DNA of 26,906 nt from Demequinaceae bacterium UBA4004 (GTDB taxonomy: Bacteria; Actinomycetota; Actinomycetes; Actinomycetales; Demequinaceae), in assembly GCA_002384765.1 (NCBI GenBank), contig DGBM01000196.1, positions 1 through 26,906 of the forward strand, given 5' to 3'. Of the stretch, positions 1 through 8,900 are shown piece by piece. Numbering within the stretch: the first letter of the stretch is position 1; every line of letters starts with the position of its first letter. Both the position numbers and the translations under genes were made by a program. The notes beneath the pieces were generated by a model that had not been told where the DNA came from, ran no database searches, and saw nothing but the letters and a program-made list of their open reading frames with translations.

Positions 1-19
1 CTGACCTTCTCATTGCGAA
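1..19. repeat. attL core (direct repeat of tRNA segment)
   Basis: The sequence CTGACCTTCTCATTGCGAA is identical to 26858-26876 inside the tRNA-Ala gene. Identity stops at base 20 (G here, C in the tRNA). Because the window starts inside the match, the repeat may continue leftwards toward the tRNA 3' end. This is the expected footprint of tyrosine-integrase recombination into a tRNA gene. Confidence 0.85.
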
Positions 20-102
20 GGCCTTGGGGTGCTTGGCCAGCCTCCTCGTCGTGCTCGTGGACGTGTTGTTCAGGGTGCATCCGATGCCCCGCCCTCGACC
101 GT

Positions 103-123
103 GGGGGCAAACGTGGGGCAAAC
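103..123 (+). repeat. Integrase arm-type repeats, left pair
   Basis: GGGGCAAAC occurs at 104-112 and again at 115-123, with an 11-bp period. The same 9-mer, same period and same orientation recur at 26731-26750, next to the other attachment core. A matched pair on each side of the core in the excised circle is what arm-binding sites of a tyrosine integrase would look like. The rest of 20-272 shows no convincing gene, apart from a small hairpin (CCTGC/GCAGG, 257-272) just after the stop of the first gene. Confidence 0.6.
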
Positions 124-272
124 GTGGGCTGGCAAGCTGCGACGTCCTGGATCACTTCGTGTCGACAGTCGTCTGCCGGTCATGGTCCCCGGAGATGCAG
201 GCCGATGCGAGCTGGCGGGTGCCCGGCTTGATGTGGGTACGCACCGGACACGGCGTCCTGCAGTTCAGCAGG

Positions 273-593
273 TCACTTCACGGCGTCGAGCTTCCCGAAC
301 TTCTCGGCGAGCAGGTAGTAGACGGTGATGCGGCTCTTGGTCCGGTCGGCCTTCATGGTCTGGGCAACTTCGTCGAGCGCCGCGTCGAGGGCGTCTTCGC
401 CGTCGGTCAGTCCGAGCTTCTTCTTGAGGAAGTTGGCCTTGACGGTCGCCCGCTCGTCAGCATCGGAGAGCGCCACGTAACGCGAGTCCGCGTTGCTCAT
501 GACGAGCCGGTAGCTCTTGAGCAGGCCCGCAACCGCAGCCTCGTCGGCGTTCGCTGCGTACTTCTTGACGTCGTCAGCCCAGTCTTCAGCCAT
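273..593 (-). CDS. DUF2853-family small protein
   Basis: A 106-residue soluble, mostly helical and highly charged protein. It resembles the DUF2853 family, recognised by the middle segment NFLKKKLGL (about residues 54-62) and the C-terminal stretch MKADRTKSRITVYYLLAEKF. Both the family length (about 100 aa) and the conserved ending fit a full-length copy. The family function is unknown. The ATG at 593 is preceded by TTGGGAG, a reasonable ribosome binding site. The gene is a single transcription unit near attL, away from the transfer genes, so it is probably cargo. The family call is from memory of the pattern; no role in the element can be inferred. Confidence 0.75.
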   Translation of the reverse strand: MAEDWADDVKKYAANADEAAVAGLLKSYRLVMSNADSRYVALSDADERATVKANFLKKKLGLTDGEDALDAALDEVAQTMKADRTKSRITVYYLLAEKFGKLDAVK

Positions 594-1021
594 GGCGTAA
601 CTCCCAAGTTCTCTCGCGCAAGCCCTATGCCGCGCCTCGTGGTCGTCATGCTAGACGCGTTTAGGCGGCTGACTGGTGCTGCGGGCGGTGCCTCTTGTCG
701 CGACAAAGGGGACGACCCGCCACAGACAGGGGGACAGTGGCAGGCCGTCGCCGCACAGCATAGGACGTGCTGCTTGGATCTCGCTACAAATGCTGCAAAG
801 GGCAGCCGAACGCTTCGTCCCGAACTCGCGGCAGCCTTGGCGGACAACGCTTCTCGTGCTGGGAAGCGCGCGGTGCGCGTCGTTCGTTGGTACCTGACGG
901 TACTTCCGCTGCTGTACTTCCCTGCTGTACCGCTTGGAGGAGTGTGCCTCGTGCGTTCGCCACACTCGTCTGCATTTGGTCCTTTAAGCCTGACACCTAC
1001 GTGTCAACAGACGTGGCGCGT
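594..1021. other. Gene-free region with imperfect palindrome and short tandem repeat
   Basis: No frame here looks like a real gene: the open frames lack plausible composition and ribosome binding sites. Bases 681-720 form an imperfect 40-bp palindrome (15 of 20 positions matched) centred on the perfect 12-mer TTGTCGCGACAA at 695-706. Bases 901-927 hold a near-tandem repeat, TACTTCC-CTGCTG twice. One copy of the dispersed 16-bp semi-palindrome is at 991-1006. The 681-720 structure is upstream of the DUF2853 gene and could be its control region. Confidence 0.5.
991..1006 (-). promoter_or_regulatory. Dispersed semi-palindrome, copy 1
   Basis: TGACACCTACGTGTCA, with perfect 6-bp arms around CTAC. 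On the minus strand it reads TGACACGTAGGTGTCA and fits the consensus TGACACGYANGYGTCA shared with 9182, 19671, 23181 and 25416. It lies just past the 3' end of the 1022-1675 gene. Binding protein unknown. Confidence 0.55.
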
Positions 1022-1675
1022 TCAGCGGTGGGTAGTGAGGAAGCGCAAAGCCCAGGCAGCGTGGTTTTGCATCTCACTATCCAGCGCCGAATCGGGTTCC
1101 CCCGCGCGACGATACGCATCCACTTCAGCCGCCACGATTCGGGCCACTGTGTCAGTGAGTTGGTCACGTCGAGTGCCGAGTGGCGCGGGCGCTGGGCCAC
1201 CCGGGATTGGCTCGCCAGAGGAGTCGAGGAGCAGCGAGAGCGCCACCCAAGCATCATCAACGAGGGCGAACAGCATGGTTGAGACGCCTGGGTAATGATC
1301 GATCTGGACGACTCGAAGCGAGTCCGAAAATTGAGTGATCCGTGCATCCCATCCGGGGAACAGGCCAGCAAGGCGATCGGCCAGGGCAATAAGATCGCTC
1401 ATCTCTGCGTCTCCGGCCGGACTTGCCTGATCATTCGCTCGGGGCGCGGCCATCGGCTGTCGACGATCGACGCTTGGGTCAGTCCCCGGCCCTTCAGTCC
1501 GGGTCGGCTCGCTCCCGGAGGTGTTGCTCCGACGGAGCCCACGTAACAGATGGACCACGAAGAGGCCTGCGATTGCCCCGAGCGCTCCCACCAAGACCGG
1601 TTGATCACCTGACGCCTTACTGAGGAGCGAGCTTACGATGACGCCACCGATGATGGCTCCCCACACATACGCCAC
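1022..1675 (-). CDS. Hypothetical membrane-anchored protein, two N-terminal TM helices
   Basis: A 217-residue protein I do not recognise. Two glycine-rich hydrophobic segments (about residues 3-20 and 26-46) should form a membrane hairpin. An Arg/Thr/Pro-rich linker follows (about 47-90), then a soluble domain (about 92-217) beginning MSDLIALADRLAGLF. The start is GTG at 1675, preceded by GGGGGA at good spacing. Codon use is typical high-G+C coding. It stands alone between two gene-free stretches, with the palindrome-rich zone directly upstream, so that zone may contain its promoter. No conserved catalytic motif is visible. Confidence 0.6.
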   Translation of the reverse strand: MAYVWGAIIGGVIVSSLLSKASGDQPVLVGALGAIAGLFVVHLLRGLRRSNTSGSEPTRTEGPGTDPSVDRRQPMAAPRANDQASPAGDAEMSDLIALADRLAGLFPGWDARITQFSDSLRVVQIDHYPGVSTMLFALVDDAWVALSLLLDSSGEPIPGGPAPAPLGTRRDQLTDTVARIVAAEVDAYRRAGEPDSALDSEMQNHAAWALRFLTTHR

Positions 1676-1771
1676 TTGTCATCCCCCGCTCGACTGATTG
1701 CGGCCGAGCGTAGTCCCTCCCACGCGCGTGTGTCCGACTTCTGCCGACAACACCTGGCACCAAGACGGCGG

Positions 1772-1919
1772 GGTGCGGCCTCGACCCGATACCCAGCCCA
1801 AGCGGACCGTCGGCGTGCGGGTCAAGGGTGGCCGTAGGCCATCGCGTAGCGACGCGTAGCGCCCTTGACGCGTGCGGTGGTGGTCCGCCTCCGTTCCACG
1901 ATCGGGTCGAGGCCGCGCT
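1772..1919. repeat. Nested inverted-repeat structure (possible origin or structured RNA)
   Basis: Three sets of complementary arms are nested around one centre. The outer arms are 16-bp perfect (GCGGCCTCGACCCGAT at 1775-1790 with its complement at 1901-1916, extendable by wobble pairs to 1772/1919). Next are 7-bp arms, GCGGACC (1802-1808) with GGTCCGC (1882-1888). Innermost are 8-bp arms, GTCAAGGG (1821-1828) with CCCTTGAC (1862-1869). The loop contains a small hairpin, TGGCC-gta-GGCCA (1829-1841), and the direct repeat CGCGTAGCG at 1843-1851 and 1853-1861. GCGTGCGG also repeats directly at 1813 and 1870. The innermost arms resemble half-sites of the dispersed 16-bp motif. No gene overlaps it. 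It could be an origin (oriT, dso or sso), a protein-loading site or a noncoding RNA; the sequence does not decide. Confidence 0.6.
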
Positions 1920-1937
1920 TGTTCGGTAGGTTCGCCG

Positions 1938-2109
1938 GGCACGTGCCTAGTGGGCGACGCTGACGTGGCCGGCTCTTCCGGTGTTTGCGCGCCCGCTGGC
2001 GCCGCCTGGCAGAGGGCCGCTCCGGCGTAGCGAAGCGGAGCTGGTGTGCGGCCCGTCCTTCGGCTGCGGCGGGCGCCTGGGCGCGCTCACGGGCCCGGTA
2101 CGGGCCCGT
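1938..2109. repeat. Cluster of GC-rich palindromes
   Basis: This is a gene-free stretch continuing the structured zone. GGCACGTGCC (1938-1947) is a perfect palindrome. GGCCGC (2015-2020) and GCGGCC (2048-2053) enclose a second stem, GCTCCG (2019-2024) with CGGAGC (2036-2041). ACGGGCCCG (2089-2097) pairs with CGGGCCCGT (2101-2109) over a 3-base loop. It may be part of a regulatory or origin region. Confidence 0.5.
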
Positions 2110-2125
2110 CTTGAAGACGTAGAGA

Positions 2126-2147
2126 AACTTGTCGGAACGGACAAGTT
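2126..2147 (-). terminator. Likely terminator after mrr
   Basis: AACTTGTC (2126-2133) and GACAAGTT (2140-2147) form a perfect 8-bp stem with a 6-base loop. Read on the minus strand it begins about 70 bases after the stop of the Mrr-type gene and is followed by TCTCT. This suits the end of the res-mod-mrr unit, although the T-run is weak. Confidence 0.45.
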
Positions 2148-2216
2148 CGCCGAGTTGAGTTTACCTACCTGCTCCCCCGCGCACGGTACCGGGGACGCAC
2201 GATGCTCCGCGCGTCC

Positions 2217-3059
2217 TCAGATGTCGTCGAAGAACTCGTGGTGCACGGTGACATCCTCCTCGATGCGTTCCTTGACCGATATCCCGAGGCCATACTGCTT
2301 GAGCAGCTCGCAGAGCCGCTCGCCGTCGACGAGGTCAATAGGAGTCGCGCCGTCGCGGGTCGCCTCGTCCTTAGCCGACTTTGTGAAGTTGGCGGTGGTG
2401 ATGAGGAGCCCCTTGTCTCCGCGGCCAGCCATTGCGCCGCGGAAGTCCCGGACCTTGTCTGGCCCCACGCTGTTTCTGTACCGCTTGCACTGCACGTAGA
2501 CCTGGAATGAGATCAACGAGACCCGGTACACGCCCACGGCGTCGATGCCCTCGTCGTTGGAGGCGGGTGTGGTGTTTACGTTGACGAAGCCTGCTTCGCG
2601 CAGGAGGCGAACGGCGAGCCTCTCGAACGACCGCGGGTCCATCTTCAAGATCCTGCGGATGAGTTCTTCACGCCAGTCGCCAGAGTCAGCAGTCTCGTCG
2701 TTGGCGAGCGAGCCTCTCTTTCGCCGAGCTTCTCGAGTGGCAGTGATGTATGCCGCGCGGAGAGGCATGATTTGATCAGCGGTGGCCTGGCGGCCCTGAT
2801 CCGTCAGGCTCCATACTCCCCTAGTGCTGTTGTCCGCCAGCCCCATTCCCTTAAGGTAGGTGCGTGCCCAGGCGATTCGGTACTCGATCTCCGTGCTCGG
2901 GCCGTCCTTGTGAAGGACGGCTTGCTGCTCCTCGGTGTAGTCGCCGTTGTTGATGACCCGCTCATTGAGCTCCTCAATGGACGCGGAACCACCGAGCTCG
3001 CGGAGAGCCACGACTGCGGGCCACAGGAGTTCGTGATACTGAGGCAGTGAGACTGTCAT
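2217..3059 (-). CDS. mrr: Mrr-type restriction endonuclease
   Basis: A 280-residue protein close in length to E. coli Mrr (304 aa). Residues about 1-90 form the winged-helix Mrr N-terminal domain (LPQYHELLWPAVVALRELGG, later GVWSLTDQGR). Residues about 140-260 are the PD-(D/E)xK-type Mrr catalytic domain: DPRSFERLAVRLLREAGF, then DEGIDAVG (169-176), QCK (190-192) and GLLITTANFTKSAKDEA. The Asp in GID, the Gln and the Lys occupy the expected active-site positions. Mrr-family enzymes cut modified DNA as type IV restriction systems. The ATG at 3059 is chosen because GGTGAG precedes it and homologues begin near here; an in-frame ATG at 3134 has AGGAG abutting the codon. It lies 141 bp downstream of mod on the same strand. 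Which modification it recognises cannot be seen. Confidence 0.88.
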   Translation of the reverse strand: MTVSLPQYHELLWPAVVALRELGGSASIEELNERVINNGDYTEEQQAVLHKDGPSTEIEYRIAWARTYLKGMGLADNSTRGVWSLTDQGRQATADQIMPLRAAYITATREARRKRGSLANDETADSGDWREELIRRILKMDPRSFERLAVRLLREAGFVNVNTTPASNDEGIDAVGVYRVSLISFQVYVQCKRYRNSVGPDKVRDFRGAMAGRGDKGLLITTANFTKSAKDEATRDGATPIDLVDGERLCELLKQYGLGISVKERIEEDVTVHHEFFDDI

Positions 3060-3078
3060 ACCCTCACCTTGCTCCTTC

Positions 3079-3092
3079 AACGGCCGGCCGTT
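3079..3092. promoter_or_regulatory. Perfect palindrome in mrr leader
   Basis: AACGGCCGGCCGTT is a perfect 14-bp palindrome centred about 26 bases upstream of the preferred mrr start. TTCCTAGGAA, a 10-bp palindrome, also lies in the mod-mrr gap. Possible operator or leader hairpin; function inferred only from position. Confidence 0.35.
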
Positions 3093-3200
3093 CTGGATCT
3101 GCGCTGACTTGTCGAACCGTAGGGGCGTTCCCATCTCCTATTGACCCGGTTGCCGAGTTTCCTAGGAACTGCTTCGGCTGGAGTGGGGTGCCGAATTCCA

Positions 3201-5951
3201 TCAGACCACCTCGAAAACCTTCATGACTTCGTCGCCGTAGTCATTAATGACCTTGACGGCTATCTTGCCGGTGGTGGGTGGGTCGAACGGACGGGACTTG
3301 GACGAGTTCATGGACGCCCACGCGTCGGGATCGATCTCGGACTTCAACGCGGTCTTGAGCCGCTTATAGGGGTCACCCCCGCCTGTGAAGTAGCAGTGCC
3401 GGACGAAGAACGAGTCGCCGTTATAGTTCGTGTCGATCATCCACAGCGCAATCTGGCCTGTGTCATTCGAGCGGACCTCGCCGGTTGTGGGGTCGTAAAC
3501 ATCGACACCATGCAGCTCAACCCTCACCTGGTTCGAGGCATCGGACGTCAGCGAGATGTCGGGCTCCCCGAAGACCGTGAAGAGGTTCCCGGCACCCGTC
3601 TTCTTCAAGTCTTGACCCATGAGCAGGTCGGCGTTCATCGTCACGAGTAGGAGCTTGATCCGTCCGAACGAACGCTCGTCGGCGACATGAGCGAAGCCTT
3701 CACGTGATGTGTCGACGGTGACTCCGTCTTCCTCGGTCACCTCGTGCGTTGTCGCGTCGAAGGAGAAGCCCAGTACGCATAGCAGCTGGATGTCACCTGC
3801 GTGGATTGCTTCCTGCACTGCGTCGCGTGCGAACCGCTGGCTGACGGTGCCGTACTGCGGCCCAATAGCGATCCCGACCCGGATGCCCTCCGTCCCGGAG
3901 TCTCCGGAGCCGCGCTGGACACCCACGGCTTGGATGAATTGCCCGGCGTAAGGCTCGACGGATTCGAACTCGATCCGCTCCTTCTTGCGTCCGTTCTGGA
4001 CACCGGCCTTGGCGAGGTTCTCGAGGATCGACTGCTCGAAGTTGGGCGCGTCAGGCTGCTCTGCACCGTGCTGTTCGCTCATGGACTCATGGACTGTTTC
4101 GTCTGGGCCCCCAGCGAACGCCAGCGATCGGTGCGGGCTCAGGCTCTCGACCGTGAACGGTCCGCTGACCCGGACAACGCCCCTGTCTTCGTATGGCCTG
4201 TCGTAGAGCATCTCGGAGTCCGCATGCCGCTTGATCGCTGCTTCGATCTGGGCGCGCGTCATGCCTTCGACAATGTCAGGGTTGTTCGCGATCGATTTCA
4301 GCGTGATGTGCTGCACTCGTTCGTAGACGAACCCGTGTCGGATGTCGTTGGTCACCGGACCACTTGGTCGTATGCCGCTGAGTTCGGTCTCCTTGAACTT
4401 TCCTTTCTCGCTGTCGGCGAGGAGGTAGAAGGGATACTTCGCGCCCATGAGCCGCTGGCGGGCCAGCGCAAGCGCGACCCGCGAGGTGTCAACCGTGATC
4501 CAGCGTCGTCCCCACTGCTCTGCAACGTATGCCGTTGTCCCGGATCCGCATGTCGGGTCTAGGACCAGGTCGCCTGGGTCGGTGCACATAAGCAGACAGC
4601 GCTCGATGGCTGATGTGGCGGTCTGAACCACATAGACCTTGGGATCGGCCCGACTTTGGACGCCTCCGATATCGGTCCAGCTGTTCGTTAGCGAGAACGC
4701 CGGGAAGTCGTCGAAATAGCGGACGTACGATAGGGATCGGCCCGTCAGCGCAACACGATTCGCGGCCCGCAGGCGGTCCATGCCCAGTCTATTTGTCTTC
4801 CACCCGCCTGAGGTCGGGCGAACGACGTGTCCGTCTACTTCAACTGGAAAAACCGTTGTCTGCCCAGTGCGGGTCGTCTGCGATGTGAGGTTGTCGAAAC
4901 GAAGTATGCGGGCGGAAGTTCTGTCCTGAACCTGAGAAAGTGGTACACGCGATCCGTCAGGCAGTTCCGCGGTTGTGTACTTTCCCGCGCCTGCTCCATC
5001 CTCGACCCGCTGTCGGTAGAGCTGGCGGTACTTGACTACTGGCAGGTCACGCGCAAACCAGATGATGAAACTATTGACCGCCGGTAGGACATTCGTCCCG
5101 CCTGCGAAGCTCCCGGCCCCGCCAGTCGTCGTGAAGGAGATCAGACTGACGAAGTTCTCCGAGCCAAAGACCTCATCCATCAAGGCCCGCACGAGGTGCA
5201 CGTTCTCGTCACCGATCTGCACGAAACACGAACCGCTCTCAGTGAGAAGGTCGCGAGCCACGAGCAGCCTGTCGCGCAGGTAGGAGAGGTATGAGTGGAT
5301 TCCGAGTTCCCAGGTGTCGCGGAAGGCCTTGATCTGCTCAGCCTCGCGTGCCGCGTCCTCCAGCTTCCCGTCCCTGACGTCCCTCTTGCGAGCTGTCGCC
5401 TGCCAGTTAGAGCCGAATTTGATGCCGTAGGGCGGGTCGATGTAAATCATCTGGACCTTGCTGCGCAAGTCCTCGCGCTCGGCGAGCGATCCCATGACTT
5501 GGAGCGAGTCGCCTAGGATCATCCGGTTCGACCAGTTGGCGTGGTGGTGGTAGAAGTCGACGAGGTCGAGGTCCTCGAGCCCATCGAAGGTGTCGAACAG
5601 CGTTAACTCGGGCTCTGCCCCTCCCGCCCTGGCGGTCTGGCGAAGGTTCTCGACGAGGACGCGGGGATCGATCTTCTCCTGGATGTAGATCGGAGGCGCA
5701 TCCGCAACAAGGGTGGCCGCGGCTTCGATTGCCTGGTCGGACTCGTCTCCGTACTTGCCCTTCCACACGAGCTGCGGGTCCAGCGACACATCGCGGTCGA
5801 AGATGATCCGCTTCGCCTGCTCGATCTCGGGGGTAACGAATTCCTGTGCGTCCGCAGTCGGTAGATTGGTCCGCTTGTCGGGGTGAGTTATGGAGGCGAC
5901 AGGAGTGGGCCCGGACGGCTTGCGGGGGCGGGGCGGCATACGGTTGATCAC
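3201..5951 (-). CDS. mod: Type III restriction-modification DNA methyltransferase (Mod)
   Basis: A 916-residue adenine/cytosine-N methyltransferase of the beta class. The catalytic motif DPPY (172-175, in MIYIDPPYGIKFG) comes before the S-adenosylmethionine-binding motif DPTCGSGTT (465-473). That is the beta-class order used by type III Mod subunits. Residues about 210-300 carry conserved supporting motifs (YLSYLRDRLL; SGSCFVQIGDENVHL), and about 300-440 probably hold the target recognition region. The C-terminal 400 residues make it longer than common Mods of about 600-700 aa. It starts with GTG at 5951 inside a GTGA overlap with the stop of res, implying coupled translation. An in-frame ATG at 5939, preceded by GAGGTG, is an alternative. 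It should form the modification and specificity subunit working with the res product; the target site is unknown. Confidence 0.93.
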   Translation of the reverse strand: MINRMPPRPRKPSGPTPVASITHPDKRTNLPTADAQEFVTPEIEQAKRIIFDRDVSLDPQLVWKGKYGDESDQAIEAAATLVADAPPIYIQEKIDPRVLVENLRQTARAGGAEPELTLFDTFDGLEDLDLVDFYHHHANWSNRMILGDSLQVMGSLAEREDLRSKVQMIYIDPPYGIKFGSNWQATARKRDVRDGKLEDAAREAEQIKAFRDTWELGIHSYLSYLRDRLLVARDLLTESGSCFVQIGDENVHLVRALMDEVFGSENFVSLISFTTTGGAGSFAGGTNVLPAVNSFIIWFARDLPVVKYRQLYRQRVEDGAGAGKYTTAELPDGSRVPLSQVQDRTSARILRFDNLTSQTTRTGQTTVFPVEVDGHVVRPTSGGWKTNRLGMDRLRAANRVALTGRSLSYVRYFDDFPAFSLTNSWTDIGGVQSRADPKVYVVQTATSAIERCLLMCTDPGDLVLDPTCGSGTTAYVAEQWGRRWITVDTSRVALALARQRLMGAKYPFYLLADSEKGKFKETELSGIRPSGPVTNDIRHGFVYERVQHITLKSIANNPDIVEGMTRAQIEAAIKRHADSEMLYDRPYEDRGVVRVSGPFTVESLSPHRSLAFAGGPDETVHESMSEQHGAEQPDAPNFEQSILENLAKAGVQNGRKKERIEFESVEPYAGQFIQAVGVQRGSGDSGTEGIRVGIAIGPQYGTVSQRFARDAVQEAIHAGDIQLLCVLGFSFDATTHEVTEEDGVTVDTSREGFAHVADERSFGRIKLLLVTMNADLLMGQDLKKTGAGNLFTVFGEPDISLTSDASNQVRVELHGVDVYDPTTGEVRSNDTGQIALWMIDTNYNGDSFFVRHCYFTGGGDPYKRLKTALKSEIDPDAWASMNSSKSRPFDPPTTGKIAVKVINDYGDEVMKVFEVV

Positions 5952-8900
5952 CTCGTGAAGTCGAGCAGGTCAGGGTCGCCGATGATCGGGCCGTCGGCGT
6001 ACAGGCTGTTGAGCGCGTCCTCGAGGACGGGCTTCATGGTCGTTGGGTTGGTGATCTCGATGTAGCCCCAGCGGCCGAAGCCGCCGTGGTTGTTGACTGC
6101 GGGTACCCACGAGTTACGCGCGGTGTCGGCTTTCGTCTTGACCGATCCTGGGGAGTGTGCCGACTTCTGGCCGCCGGACACCTCGACGATGAGTGTGCGC
6201 TGGATCTCCTCGCCGTCGCGGGGCCGGAGCCGGATGAGGAAGTCAGGCACGTACTCGTGGCTGCGGCCCTCGTGGAGGTACGGGATTGCGAAGCCGAGGT
6301 GATCGTTCTTCACGTAGGAGTGAACGTGGGGGGAGTGCTCGCAGTACTCCATAGCCAGTTGCTCCCAAGTGTTGCCGCCTACACCGTCGAGCACGACATG
6401 ACTGACCTCGGATCGATCCCTGGCCGTCGGCAGGGCAATCTTGCGCGTCGGGAACGAGACCTTGCCGGTGGATCCGATCGTTTCGTAGCGGCGCAAGATG
6501 GGTCGTAGGCGTGGGCGCCTGTCATCCGCCTGGCTGGTCAGGGCTCCGTACACAGCATCGGCAGCAGCGGCCTCCCAGAGCGCGTATTTCGCGAGGTAGC
6601 CGAGGCTGAAGCCTTCCTCGACCGTGACCGCGCGTTCGATCCATTCAACGCACAAGCGGGCAACTGCGGGGAACAGCCAAGGCCTGGGTTCCTCCCTCAC
6701 GTCGCCGGTCTCGGTTTCGATGACCTCGCCATGCGCGAAGTGATAATTGACGAGGCGCCGAGCGAGCCGGAACGCGACGGCTCTCGTGCGCAAGGTCTGG
6801 GGGTCGTCCTCGATGAGTTCGGTTGTTCCGACTGCGGGGGCGATCTCGGTCCAGGTTGGGACGGACCTTCCCTTGCCGATAACGAAGGGCTCCAAGTCAT
6901 CCGGTAGCCACAACTGCTCATCGGGGACCTCGAAGCGGTAGCCCTCCAGATGGGGGAACTCGATCCTGAGGCCCTCCCGTCCCTTCACCGACTCGACGAC
7001 GGTGACGGGCGCCGGCGGCTTGGGGTCTGGGATCGTCTTGTCGGCCGGGATGAAGGCGAAGGGGACGCCGTAGACGTTCGCGTAGTCGGCTTCGAACTTC
7101 CCGTCATCGTTGACGGTGTAGTCCCGGCGGCGCAGCCCTCGGCCAATCACCTGTTCACAGAGGAGCTGGGAACGGAAGGCGCGGATTCCCAGGATGTGGG
7201 TGACCGTATTGGCGTCCCATCCCTCGGTGAGCATCGCCACAGAAACGACGCATCGCACCTCTGAGCCGAGCTGCCCTTTCTTGCCGACGGTGTTCATGAC
7301 CTCGCGCAGGAGGTCCTCGTCAGTTAGGGAGTCGACGTCCGCACCGGGGTTGCGGCGACGGTACTCACTCTTGAAGTGCGCGACCTCATCTGCGGCCGCC
7401 TTCTTGAACTCGTCCTTCATCCCCTCACCGGATTCGAGCTGGGCCGAGTCGACGAGGATCGTCCGGGGGCGGTCCAGAGACGCATCTCCGACGATGTTCG
7501 AGAACAGTGGTAGACGTCCGTCGCGGAGTCTGGTGTTCCCGGCGTCGTCGGCATACTCCTCACCTGCGATCCAGTCATAGACGAGCTTGGAGACCGCAGT
7601 GTTGGGGCAGACAACAATGAAGACTGGGGGCGGCTCGCCCTTGGGGGCCATGGCCCGCTCCCAGTGCGTGAACGCCTTCTCGTAGGAGCGGTAGAGGCTG
7701 TCAAGTGCCGCCTCGAGCTCGGCAGGTAGAAGTGGAAGTTCGCCGGGGGTGCTGTCCCGCCGGGATCGCTTCGGCAGCTTCTTGTCGATGAGCGGCCAGA
7801 GGTTACGGAACGTTACGACCTCGATGTCTGCGTTGTCGTCAACCGGGATGCGCGGCACCTTGACGATGCCGGACTCGATCGCGTCCATGAGCGAGAAGTC
7901 ACTCACCGTCCACGGGAAGATGAACCCGTCCTTGTAACCCGAGCCCGCGAGATAGAAGGGCGTGGCGGAGAGGTCGTAGACGGTCTTGATTCCGACCTTC
8001 TTTGCCACAGCCTGCAAGCCCTTGAACCAAACCCTGGCATCGACGTTGCGCACCTGGTCGTCCCTGTCGCCCTTTTCGACACCCTCGGCTTCCGCCTCGA
8101 CGGTCAGTGGCTTGTCCATGTAGCAGTGGTGGGCCTCGTCGTTCAGGACGACGATCTCGCCCTGACGTCGCCCGGTCCCCACGCCCCATCCGCGGAGAAC
8201 CCGAGACACCATGTCTGCGTCCGTCTCCTTGAACGGGTCTGCGCTCTTGCCGGCCAGCAGGATCTGGCGGGTCGTTCGGGCGACGCCCTTGATCTCCTTG
8301 CGGTCTCGGAGCAGGAATGCGTGGTAGTTCGTGACGAGGATCTGTGCCTTGCCGAGCAGGCCACGAAGTTCGTCCGGGACGATGCCGCGCTGGTCGTAGT
8401 AGTTCTCCGGGTCGCTGGGCTGAAGAACCCGAAGGCGGTCCCGGATCGTGATGCCGGGTGTGACGATGAGGAATCGCTTCGCATACCGTTTGTCCCCAGG
8501 TGAAGCCACCTTGTTGAGGGTCTGCCAAGCGATGAGCATGGTCATGACGACAGTCTTGCCAGAGCCTGTCGCCATCTTGAGCGCGACGCGGGGCAGCGCC
8601 TCGTTGTGTCCGGTGTTCTGCTCGTCCAGGTCAGGTCGGTAATCCTTGAAACCATGCCGGCCGCTGACCTCTGCGAGGAAGATTGCTGTCTCCGCGGCCT
8701 CTCGCTGGGCGAAGAGGATCCGGTTCTCCCGGAACGGGTCGGCCCAATGCCGGAGGAGTTTTCGGCTTGTTGGGGTCGAGCCCTTGTAGTCGCTGGCGCG
8801 CCAGATGTCGAGGTCGTGCCGCAGGCCGTTGATGAGAGTGTTTCGCTGGACGGTCTCCTCGACGAGGGAGAGCTCAAGTTGCTCGCCATCCACTTGCCCC

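Noticed and set aside
24..1295. Long plus-strand open frame (423 codons) covering the left end
   Set aside because: It runs antisense through the DUF2853 gene and across the palindromic gap, has no ribosome binding site and its product resembles no protein.
1838..1861. Short repeats considered as a CRISPR array
   Set aside because: Only two adjacent 9-bp units, with no spacer-sized intervals and no cas genes anywhere in the window.
1772..1919. Nested repeat considered as an integron attC site or a MITE
   Set aside because: The terminal core sequences of attC are absent and no integron integrase is present; no target-site duplication flanks the 16-bp arms.
4486..4502. Possible sixth copy of the dispersed motif
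   Set aside because: It matches only TGACAC on the minus strand; the second arm does not fit the consensus.
5883..6065. Short plus-strand frame at the res-mod junction
   Set aside because: Antisense to two well-supported genes, with no ribosome binding site.
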